This document shows, in pieces, positions 27,280-35,601 of a DNA stretch of 64,000 nucleotides. The stretch's first letter is position 1. Every line of letters starts with the position of its first letter. The DNA is taken from positions 28,405 through 92,404 of the forward strand of contig CANRDX010000002.1 of assembly GCA_947629485.1 (NCBI GenBank), read 5' to 3'. Under the pieces are notes generated by a model. The model saw only the letters and a program-made list of their open reading frames with translations. It was not told the DNA's origin and made no database searches. The position numbers were made by a program, and so were the translations under genes. This stretch comes from an uncultured Clostridia bacterium. Lineage in GTDB: Bacteria > Bacillota > Clostridia > Christensenellales > Borkfalkiaceae.

Positions 27280-29088
27280 TCATTCTAAAACAGCTTTTAT
27301 TCTCCGAATACCTGCCGAAGAGGACTGCTCCTTCACGATCCTGAACCGCCCGAGAAGCCCCGTATGCGCGACATGGGGGCCTCCGCACATCTCTTTGGAG
27401 AACTCGCCGATGGAATACGTTTTGACGACGTCGCCGTATTTGCTGTCGAACACGCCGACGAAATGCTCCTTCCTCGCCTGTTCGATGGGCATCTCGCGAT
27501 AGACGACGGGAAGGTCCTCTTCGATCTTGCTGTTGACGAGATCTTCCACCGCTTTGATCTCCTCGGGCGTCATGGCGCGCTCGAAATTGAAGTCGAACCG
27601 CATGCGCTCGTCGGTGATGTTGCTCCCCTTCTGGTTGCAATCGGGCGAGAGCACCTCTTTGAGCGCGGCGTTGAGAAGGTGGGTCGCGGTGTGATATTTC
27701 ACCGCGATATCGCTATGGCTTTCCAGCCCGCCCTTCGCCTCGCCTTTGGCGAGCACGCGGCTCTTTTCCTGATGTTCTTTGAACGCGGCATCGAAGCCGA
27801 TTTTGTCTACGGAAAGCCCGCGCTCCGCGGCAAGCTCTTCCGTGAGTTCGAGGGGGAAGCCGTAGGTATCGTAGAGGCGGAACGCCGCCTTGCCGCCGAT
27901 CACCATCTCGGGCACATAGTCGGAGTTGCCCTTCTTCATGAACTCGTTCTTGCGTTCCAGCCCCTGCACGCACTTTTCAAATTCCCGCATGCCCGTCACG
28001 AGCATGGCGTCGAACCGCTCCGCTTCTTTCTTCATCTCGTCGAGGATATAGCCCTCTTTTTCGATGAGGAGCGGATATGCTTCGCCGTAGACCTCGTGAA
28101 TGAAAATTTTAGCGACCTCGCACATGGCGTCGGGCGAGACGCCGAGCTGACGGCAATAGCGGATGCTCCTTCTCATGATACGGCGGAGAATATAGCCCGC
28201 GCCCACGTTCGAGGGCAAAATGCCGTTCCTGTCGCCGATGAGCATGAGGGCGGTGCGGGTGTGGTCCGCGATGATGCGCATGGCGCGCTGCGGCTCGCCG
28301 CCGCCGTCGTAGGAGATGCCCGAGAGCGCTTCGAGCTTTGCGATCGCCGCCGAGAAGAGATCGGTCTTGTACCCGTCGGTAAGCCCGTTCAGAAAGAGCA
28401 GCATGCGGTCGAAGCCGAAGCCCGTATCCACGTTTTTGTTTGCGAGAGGCTCGTAGCCGCTCTCCGTCTTTTTATACTGCATGTAGACGTCGTTGCCGAT
28501 CTCCACATAGTCGTCGGGGAAGACGGGGGCTTCGAGATGTTTGATGGGATAGAACCACTCGTTGTCGGGGCCGCAGGGCGTGCCCACCGTGCCTTCCAAC
28601 TCCCACCAATTATCTTCCTTCGGCAGATAGAACACGTGCTCGGGCTTGATCCCAAGCCCGACGACGAGCTTTGCCGTCTCCTCGTCGCGCGGGGCGGAGG
28701 CGTTGCCCTCGAACACGGTGGTGCACAGCTTGTCCTTCTCCAATCCGAACACTTCGGTGAGGATCTCCACCGTCCACGCCGTCTTTTCCTTCTTGAAATA
28801 GTCGCCGAGCGACCAATTCCCCATCATTTCAAAGAAGGTGAAGTGCGACGCGTCGCCGACGGAATCAATATCCACCGTGCGTACGCAGCCCTGCACGTTG
28901 GTGAGGCGCTTGCCCGCGGGGTGCACCTTCCCGAGCAGATAGGGCATGAGGGGCTGCATCCCCGCGACGTTGAACATGACGCCCGTCGAGCCGTCGCCGA
29001 TGAGGGAGACGGCGCCGATATCGGCGTGCCCTTTACTCTTATAAAAATCGAGCCATTTTTGTCTGAGTTCTTTTCCTGTGATCGTCAT
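27280..29088 (-). CDS. alaS: Alanyl-tRNA synthetase, short form ending after the editing domain
   Basis: MTITGKELRQKWLDFYKSKGH...GMQPLMPYLLGK...HTATHLLNAAL...MCGGPHVAHTGLLGRFRIVKEQSSSAGIRRIKAVLE-stop; 602 aa. Confidence 0.88.
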   Translation of the reverse strand: MTITGKELRQKWLDFYKSKGHADIGAVSLIGDGSTGVMFNVAGMQPLMPYLLGKVHPAGKRLTNVQGCVRTVDIDSVGDASHFTFFEMMGNWSLGDYFKKEKTAWTVEILTEVFGLEKDKLCTTVFEGNASAPRDEETAKLVVGLGIKPEHVFYLPKEDNWWELEGTVGTPCGPDNEWFYPIKHLEAPVFPDDYVEIGNDVYMQYKKTESGYEPLANKNVDTGFGFDRMLLFLNGLTDGYKTDLFSAAIAKLEALSGISYDGGGEPQRAMRIIADHTRTALMLIGDRNGILPSNVGAGYILRRIMRRSIRYCRQLGVSPDAMCEVAKIFIHEVYGEAYPLLIEKEGYILDEMKKEAERFDAMLVTGMREFEKCVQGLERKNEFMKKGNSDYVPEMVIGGKAAFRLYDTYGFPLELTEELAAERGLSVDKIGFDAAFKEHQEKSRVLAKGEAKGGLESHSDIAVKYHTATHLLNAALKEVLSPDCNQKGSNITDERMRFDFNFERAMTPEEIKAVEDLVNSKIEEDLPVVYREMPIEQARKEHFVGVFDSKYGDVVKTYSIGEFSKEMCGGPHVAHTGLLGRFRIVKEQSSSAGIRRIKAVLE

Positions 29089-29225
29089 GAATATTTGCTC
29101 CGTTTATGGTTTATCGGTTTATGGAAAGCGTTAAGCCCTACCCCCTGCGGGGGGAGGGCGGCGCGAGCGCCGCGAGTGACGGATGGGGGGCTTGCCCCGT
29201 ATCCCCACCGCCGCCCTTCTTTTAG

Positions 29226-30611
29226 TCAAAGGCGCGTAAGCATATATCCCTCTTTGGAATCTTTGACGGCGTAGCCCATTTCTTTGAGCGTTTCGCGAAG
29301 CTCGTCCGATCTCGCCCAATTCTTGTTCTTGCGGGCTTCCCACCTCTCATCGGCGATCGCCTTCACTTCGGCGGGCGCCTCTTCCTCCTTCGCATACTGC
29401 GCAAGATACGCCTTTGCGTCGCGGCGGAACAGCCCCAAGAGCGAGTAGGTCGTGCGGATCTGGTTGGTGATCCTGCGCGCGGCGGGATCGTGCAAGGCGA
29501 GAAGCCGCGCGGCCTCTTTGAAATATCCGAAGAGGTCCGCGATCGCGAGCGCGGTGTTGAAATCGTCGCGCATGGCTTCGTTGAACTTGCCGTCGATCTC
29601 GGGCATGCCCCCCCTCTCGTCTGCGAAGGTCTCCTCCGCTTTCGCGATGAGGGTGTAAAAACGCACGAGGTGCGCCTCGGCGACGGGGAAGAGATCGTCG
29701 GTGATGTTGAGGTCGGCGCGGTAGTTGCCCGCAAGCAGCGCGAATTTGAGCGCTTCGTCGGAATATTTCGCGAGGATATCCTCCATGAGCAGCACGTTCC
29801 CGAGCGATTTAGACATCTTCTGCCCGTTCACCTTGATAAGCCCGTTGTGGATCCAATATTTTGCGAAGGGCACGCCCGTGAGCGCTTCCGTCTGCGCGAT
29901 CTCGTTCTCGTGATGGGGGAAGATCAGATCTCTCCCGCCGCCGTGGATGTCGATACGGTCCCCGAAGGCGCAGCGGTTCATCGCCGAGCACTCGATGTGC
30001 CAGCCCGGGCGTCCCCTGCCCCACGGCGACTCCCAGAAGATCTCCCCTTCCTTCGCCGCCTTCCAGAGCGCAAAGTCGTAGGCGTTCTTCTTGTTTTCGT
30101 CGTTTTCGACGCGCACGCCGTCGAGCATGTCCTCCTTGCTCCTCCGCGAAAGCCGCCCGTAAGCGGGGAAGGAATCCACGTCGAAATACACGTCTCCGTT
30201 GCCCCCTTCGTAGGCATGCCCCCCGCGGATGAGGTCCTCGATGAAGGCGATGATGTCGCCGATGTGATCGGTCGCCTTGATCCAGAGCGTCGGATCGTCG
30301 ATGTTTGCCTTGCGCATGACGGCGTCTATCTTTTCGATCATCATCGCGGCATAACGGTCTGCGGGAATGCCCGTCTCGCGGGACTTCGCGATGATCTTGT
30401 CGTCTACGTCGGTATAGTTGCGGGCGTACGTCACTTCGTAGCCCTCTTTTTCGAGAAACTTGCGCAACACGTCGTAGACGAGCGCCTGAAAGCCGTGCCC
30501 GATGTGCGCCTCTCCCGAGACGGTGATCCCGCAGGCGTACATCTTGACCTTCCCCGCTTCGAGCGGGACGAATTCTTCCTTTTTGCGCGTAAGAGAATTA
30601 TAGATCTTCAT
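29226..30611 (-). CDS. cysS: Cysteinyl-tRNA synthetase
   Basis: [52 protein letters not shown]...[10 protein letters not shown]. Confidence 0.97.
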   Translation of the reverse strand: MKIYNSLTRKKEEFVPLEAGKVKMYACGITVSGEAHIGHGFQALVYDVLRKFLEKEGYEVTYARNYTDVDDKIIAKSRETGIPADRYAAMMIEKIDAVMRKANIDDPTLWIKATDHIGDIIAFIEDLIRGGHAYEGGNGDVYFDVDSFPAYGRLSRRSKEDMLDGVRVENDENKKNAYDFALWKAAKEGEIFWESPWGRGRPGWHIECSAMNRCAFGDRIDIHGGGRDLIFPHHENEIAQTEALTGVPFAKYWIHNGLIKVNGQKMSKSLGNVLLMEDILAKYSDEALKFALLAGNYRADLNITDDLFPVAEAHLVRFYTLIAKAEETFADERGGMPEIDGKFNEAMRDDFNTALAIADLFGYFKEAARLLALHDPAARRITNQIRTTYSLLGLFRRDAKAYLAQYAKEEEAPAEVKAIADERWEARKNKNWARSDELRETLKEMGYAVKDSKEGYMLTRL

Positions 30612-31156
30612 ATTCCGTCCTCATGATCCCCGATGCGGGGACCGCGTTCGATAATGCGGGCGGGAACGCCCACCGCCGTGGCATGGGGCGGAACTTCCCG
30701 AAGGACGACCGCGCCCGCGCCGATATTCGCGCCCGCGCCCACGGTGAAGCCGCCGAGCAGCTTCGCGCCCGCGCCGATGCGCACGTTTCTTCCGATCGTG
30801 GGGTGACGCTTGCCGCACTCCTTTCCCGTGCCGCCCAGCGTCACGCCCTGATAGATGACGACGCCCTCTTCGACCTCCGCCGTCTCGCCGATGACAACGC
30901 CCGCGCCGTGATCGATGAATACGCCCGCCGCGATCTTTGCCGCGGGGTGGATCTCGATCCCCGTCTTGCGCCGCGCATGCTCCGCGACGAGGCGGGCGAG
31001 AAACTTATGCCCGTGTCGCCACAAAAACGCGGCGCGCCGATGCAGAATGAGCGCCCTCACGCCGGGATAGGCGAACAGGATCTCCGCCCCGCTGCGCGCG
31101 GCTGGATCGTTGCGCTTTGCCGCCTCGACATCCTTTTTCAGCTTTTCAAATGCCAT
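30608..31156 (-). CDS. cysE: Serine O-acetyltransferase
   Basis: MAFEKLKKDVEAAKRNDPAARSGAEILFAYPGVRALILHRRA...GIEIHPAAKIAAGVFIDHGAGVVIGETAEV; 4-nt overlap with cysS. Confidence 0.95.
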   Translation of the reverse strand: MAFEKLKKDVEAAKRNDPAARSGAEILFAYPGVRALILHRRAAFLWRHGHKFLARLVAEHARRKTGIEIHPAAKIAAGVFIDHGAGVVIGETAEVEEGVVIYQGVTLGGTGKECGKRHPTIGRNVRIGAGAKLLGGFTVGAGANIGAGAVVLREVPPHATAVGVPARIIERGPRIGDHEDGI

Positions 31157-31257
31157 ACGATATCGTATGCCGCGGCGTTCCGCTGTCGCTATTGTATCAT
31201 TTGAGGAGGAAAAAAGCAACAATTTTCAGTCCGTAAAAAAATATCCGCCCCAAATGG

Positions 31258-31450
31258 GGCGCCAAGTGTTCACCCCCACCTGTCACGGCAAAGCCGTGCC
31301 ACCCTCCCCCTCGTCGAGGGGGAGGGCTTCCCCCGTCTACGGGGGAAGCTGTCACCGCAGGTGACTGATGAGGGTTGGCTTCTGATATGCCCCTCATTCG
31401 TCGCCGAAGGCGACACCTTCCCCCCGAGGGGGGAAGGCTTCTTCCCTTCC
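31258..31450. repeat. Intergenic palindromic modules (ccccgtctacgggggaagctgtcaccgcaggtgac etc.)
   Basis: Shared with 38.18-38.33 and 49.67-49.95 kb. Confidence 0.75.
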
Positions 31451-31517
31451 CGCGGTTGCCGCGGTTTTCAAACATAAAAAAATATCCGCCCCGAAGGGCG
31501 GATACGTTATTTGGCGG

Positions 31518-32555
31518 TCACTGTTTGTTTGCCTTATCCTTCAAACGAACGTAGTCGACGATCGCAAGGACGAAGTTCGCCACGGCAAACACGAGTATCA
31601 CGATCTGCGCGGCGGCGAAATCCGTGCCCTTGATGCCCATCGGTCCGATGATCGCGGCAACAAGCCCGAACAGGCATACCGCGTCCGCAAGCCACGTCGC
31701 CTTGCGGAACTTCTTTTGCTCGAAGGTGGGCGCAGCGAGCTGCTTGAAATACCGAATGAGCTGCAAAAGGCTGAACAGGATCAACAGCAGGGTGACGATC
31801 ACGCCTATCACGCAGGTGAGCAGTACCGTGCTATCGACCGTACTCCCCGCGGGACTTACCAAGCCGAGATATTGCGCGAAGTTCATCGCGATCCCCTCCG
31901 CCGCAACGAGGGGCTGCCCCGCGAGAGCAAGCACAACAACGGTGCACACCATGCCGCATGCCGTCAGAATGAAGTGCAACATCTTCTTCTGATCCGCGAA
32001 CACGTCCTTCGCCGACGGCAAAAGCCGCAAGACGATCGTTGCGCCGACCGCAACGCCGCAAATGACGGCCCCCGCGATCGCCGCCGCATTCAAACCGTAA
32101 TTGATCGGATCGCCCGCAAAGAGAGCGAGAATGGCGACCTGTCCGCCGAGGAAGGCGGCATATGCGCCGTATGCGCTCCCGCACGCCTTGCCGAAATCCC
32201 CCGTCTTTGTGCCGCGGACGAACATGACGATGCCGCGGATGAGCATGACGAGTAGGACGATGAGCGTCGCCGCAACCGTGACCGTCGCGAGGATGTATTG
32301 AAGCAGTGTTCCGAGGTTGGGACCCGCCTCCGTTCCCATGAGCGCGATGAGGCTATCCCAGACCGAGCCTTCCCCGAAGTTGAAGAACTCGAAGATCCCG
32401 AGATCGGCCATCGGCGACGTCAGCCCGCCGAGGCAGGTGAACAGGATCGAGAGCGCGATGACGGCGAGCGCGACGATCCCCGCAATGAGCGAAAGTTTTC
32501 CGCCGTTTTTCCGTTCCGCGCCGCCTTCGTACAAGGCAGTTTGTTCGTTTTGCAT
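31518..32555 (-). CDS. Polytopic membrane protein, paralogue of 33068-34201
   Basis: Segments GLNAAAIAGAVICGVAVGATIVL and ALAGQPLVAAEGIAMNFAQYLGLV align with the neighbour's GLNPAALAGVILGALLIGANIVL and ALAAGPLFKVEGNGTNFFAEFLSLI. Confidence 0.75.
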   Translation of the reverse strand: MQNEQTALYEGGAERKNGGKLSLIAGIVALAVIALSILFTCLGGLTSPMADLGIFEFFNFGEGSVWDSLIALMGTEAGPNLGTLLQYILATVTVAATLIVLLVMLIRGIVMFVRGTKTGDFGKACGSAYGAYAAFLGGQVAILALFAGDPINYGLNAAAIAGAVICGVAVGATIVLRLLPSAKDVFADQKKMLHFILTACGMVCTVVVLALAGQPLVAAEGIAMNFAQYLGLVSPAGSTVDSTVLLTCVIGVIVTLLLILFSLLQLIRYFKQLAAPTFEQKKFRKATWLADAVCLFGLVAAIIGPMGIKGTDFAAAQIVILVFAVANFVLAIVDYVRLKDKANKQ

Positions 32556-32601
32556 TTGTTTTTCTCCTCTTTTTTAGATTCCCCCTTGCAGGGTTTATCT
32601 C

Positions 32602-32671
32602 ATTATAACCCATTTGAGTTAATCCGTCAACTGTTTTGGGTTATTATGTTAACTCATTTTCGTTATAAAAT
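32602..32671. promoter_or_regulatory. Divergent promoter region with inverted TGAGTTAA/TTAACTCA operator-like half sites
   Basis: Minus promoter TTGACG(32630-32625)-N17-TATAAT(32607-32602); half-sites at 32615-32622 and 32649-32656. Confidence 0.65.
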
Positions 32672-32694
32672 AGCGCAAAAGGGGAGAAAACCGT

Positions 32695-32997
32695 ATGATG
32701 AATATTCTCGATCGGATCGACGAGCTGCGCAAGATGCGGGGGTGGTCGGTCAACAATCTGGCAATGGAGGCGATGCTCACGCAGTCCACTTTGAACAATC
32801 TCTATACGCGGAAGTCGGAGCCGAAGCTCTCTACCCTCCGCGCGATCTGCAACGCTTTCGGCATTACGCTCTCCGAATTCTTCGACGAAGAGAAAGAGGG
32901 GGAACGGGACGGCATTGCCGAACGTCTGCACAGCCGCATTCGTCAAATGTCGCCCGCCCGTCAAGCCGCCCTTCTCGCGTTTCTCGAAGAGAAGTAA
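32695..32997 (+). CDS. XRE-family HTH transcriptional regulator
   Basis: MMNILDRIDELRKMRGWSVNNLAMEAMLTQSTLNNLYTRKSEPKLSTLRAICNAFGITLSEFFDEEKEG. Confidence 0.93.
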   Translation: MMNILDRIDELRKMRGWSVNNLAMEAMLTQSTLNNLYTRKSEPKLSTLRAICNAFGITLSEFFDEEKEGERDGIAERLHSRIRQMSPARQAALLAFLEEK

Positions 32998-33019
32998 ATT
33001 TTCGGCGGTCGGCCGAACA

Positions 33020-33060
33020 GACATAAAAAAATATCCGCCCCGAGGGACGGATATTTTTTC
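33020..33060. terminator. Bidirectional terminator-like hairpin between convergent genes
   Basis: aaaaaaatatccgccccgagggacggatatttttt. Confidence 0.7.
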
Positions 33061-33067
33061 TTTTCGA

Positions 33068-34201
33068 TTATTTCCCGAGCAGCTTGTTGCGAACGATAAT
33101 GCCCGCGGAAGCAAGGAGCGAGAACACCATGATCACGATGGAAGCCGCGCCGTCGACGGGAGCGCCGTCTGCATAGAGATAGGTCGCCACGACGAGAACA
33201 AGCCCGAAGATGAACGTCGTGATCGTGAGCGCAAGGCCGGACTTCTTGGTCTCTTTCCCGTCGACCTGGTCGAGCGCATTGGTCATCATCTGCTTGATCA
33301 GATCGACGCCGAGCGAGATGAGGATAATGCCGGAAACGAAGCCGAGCAGCACATAGACGAGCTTTTCGGTCGGTACGGCGTCGGCGAAGGGAATAAGCGA
33401 AAGGAATTCGGCGAAGAAGTTCGTCCCATTCCCTTCGACCTTAAAGAGAGGACCTGCCGCAAGCGCCGCGATGATGACGCCGACGACGAGCACCAAAACG
33501 GTGCAGCCGAGCTTCAACAGCTTTTTAAGCCCGAGGTTGTCTTTGAGCGAGCCGACAAAGTGCAACACGATGTTCGCACCGATGAGAAGCGCGCCGAGGA
33601 TGACGCCCGCAAGAGCCGCGGGATTCAGACCGGTTATCGCGCCGCCTTCGGAAGCCGCGTTCAGGGAGAGAATGAGGAGCATGGTGACGGTAAAGGTGCC
33701 GAACGCCTTGATCGCCGTGTTTGTGACCCCGCGATAGTCCGTTCCCTTCACGGCCTTGACGAATTTGACAATGCCGATGATGAAGTAGACAAACAGCGAG
33801 ATGATGCCCGCAAAGGCAACGACCGCAGAGAGCAAGCTGCCGAGGACATGCGTGTAGCCGTTCTCCATTTGGAGCGAGTCGATGATGATCTTCCAGAATC
33901 CCTCTTCGCTGAAAAAGTCCGTCGTTTTCAGAATGCTCATGGACATGCCGCCCCCGTTGACAGAGACGCCGCCGGCGAAGAAAAGCCCGAAGGAGAGCAC
34001 GATGGCAAGGAAGGAGCAGATCGCGCCGACAAGATAAAAGATCTTTTTCAGGCCGGTGGGAGCGGGTTCGGCGGGCTGCGCGGGAGCCGTCTGGACGGGC
34101 TGCGTAGCGGGCTGTTCTACGGGTGCTTCGAGCGCGCCGCCGCAGACAGAGCAGAACTTCGCGTCGTCGTCGTTCTGCGCACCGCAGTGTTTGCAAAACA
34201 T
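33068..34201 (-). CDS. Zinc-ribbon polytopic membrane protein, paralogue of 31518-32555
   Basis: MFCKHCGAQNDDDAKFCSVCGGAL + Pro/Gln linker + TM helices. Confidence 0.8.
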   Translation of the reverse strand: MFCKHCGAQNDDDAKFCSVCGGALEAPVEQPATQPVQTAPAQPAEPAPTGLKKIFYLVGAICSFLAIVLSFGLFFAGGVSVNGGGMSMSILKTTDFFSEEGFWKIIIDSLQMENGYTHVLGSLLSAVVAFAGIISLFVYFIIGIVKFVKAVKGTDYRGVTNTAIKAFGTFTVTMLLILSLNAASEGGAITGLNPAALAGVILGALLIGANIVLHFVGSLKDNLGLKKLLKLGCTVLVLVVGVIIAALAAGPLFKVEGNGTNFFAEFLSLIPFADAVPTEKLVYVLLGFVSGIILISLGVDLIKQMMTNALDQVDGKETKKSGLALTITTFIFGLVLVVATYLYADGAPVDGAASIVIMVFSLLASAGIIVRNKLLGK

Positions 34202-34705
34202 ATTTCATATCCTCCTAAAATAGAATTTGTAGAACAATTATACCCCCCCCCTATAAATTTCGTCAAGACTTTTTTTGATAAAAAACACAAATTTTTTCAT
34301 AATTTCTTAAAAATACGGCGCGAAAGCGCCTGAAAAATGCCCGTTCGCGGCTCGCCGCGCCCCTTCGCCGAAGGAAAAAAACCGCGCGGGCGGCGGCGAA
34401 GCGAGGGAAACGGCGCGCAGTCTTCTCTTCTTTTTCGCGCTTTTTCGGCACAAAAATGCGGCGCGAAAACGAAGCGCGCGGAGACAGCCCTCCCCTTCTT
34501 TCATTTTTGTTAATCTTGATATACTTTTTTGGGGGAAATTTTCATTTTGCGATTTCCTTGCGAAAATTTTTTTCACAATATGAACCTGTGTAAAAAAATC
34601 ACGGATTTTGTAAATTTTTTTAAGGATATTTTTCGGAAAACTCTTGATTATTTTGCAAACCTATGTTAAAATACTACAAAACGATGTACGGGAGGTTCTA
34701 TACTT

Positions 34706-35464
34706 ATGAAACGCGATCGCATCGAGGAGATCGCCGAGCTTTTAGATAAACGCGGCAAACTGACCCTCGAACAACTTGACGATTATTTTCCTCATGTTTC
34801 CCAGATGACGCTTCGCCGCGACCTCTTTCAGCTCGAACAGGAAGGCCGCATTATCCGCGTGCGCGGCGGCGCGATGTCCGTAAAGGAAGTCCAGAAGGTC
34901 TCGGGCGAACCCTATACCAAGAAAACTGCCATCCATACGGACGAAAAGATCAAGATCGCGCAGAAGGCTGCGCGGCTCATCGACGAAAACACTTCCCTCT
35001 TTATCGACGGCGGGACGACGGCGATGTACCTTGCGAAGGAACTTCCCGATCTGAACGTGCACATCTTCACCAACGGGCTTGCCGTGGCGATCGAACTTGC
35101 GCAGAAGAAGAACGTCAATCTTACCGTGCTCGGGGGGCAGGTCCTCAAAGAAAATCTTTCCACCGCTTCCCCCGTTGCCAAATCGTATTTCGACAACACC
35201 AACTTCGAGCTTGCCATCATTTCCGCTTCGGCGTTCACGCTCAGCAACGGCTTCTCCTGCGGTTCGCAGGTGGAGGCGGATCTTCTCAAACTCACGCGCA
35301 AGAAGGCGCGGGCGATGTATATGATGCTCGACAGCTCCAAGATCGGCAAGATCATGCCCTATACCTTCGCTCGTCTCGAAGATATCGACGTTCTGATCAC
35401 CGACGACAACTTCCCCGCCGACCTCAAAGAGAAATTCACGAGCAGGAACATCGTGATCATGTAA
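34706..35464 (+). CDS. DeoR-family transcriptional regulator
   Basis: MKRDRIEEIAELLDKRGKLTLEQLDDYFPHVSQMTLRRDLFQLEQEGRIIRVRGGAM...SLFIDGGTTAMYLAKEL. Confidence 0.93.
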   Translation: MKRDRIEEIAELLDKRGKLTLEQLDDYFPHVSQMTLRRDLFQLEQEGRIIRVRGGAMSVKEVQKVSGEPYTKKTAIHTDEKIKIAQKAARLIDENTSLFIDGGTTAMYLAKELPDLNVHIFTNGLAVAIELAQKKNVNLTVLGGQVLKENLSTASPVAKSYFDNTNFELAIISASAFTLSNGFSCGSQVEADLLKLTRKKARAMYMMLDSSKIGKIMPYTFARLEDIDVLITDDNFPADLKEKFTSRNIVIM

Positions 35465-35475
35465 CAAAGCAAACA

Positions 35476-35507
35476 CGCAAGCCCCCGACATGGTCGGGGG
35501 CTTTTTC
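35476..35507 (+). terminator. Terminator after deoR-like gene
   Basis: caagcccccgacatggtcgggggcttttt. Confidence 0.85.
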
Positions 35508-35601
35508 GTTTGAGAGGGCGCGCGGCGGGGCATAAACCCTTTTGCGGCATAAGAAAACGGCGGGAGCATGCCCGCCGCTTTTCATTTTTTTCGATCGGAT
35601 A

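Noticed and set aside
34307-34576. 89-aa minus ORF MKKIFARKSQNENFPQKS...
   Set aside because: Basic, low-complexity, no RBS-supported start that I can defend; kept only as an orphan-island observation.
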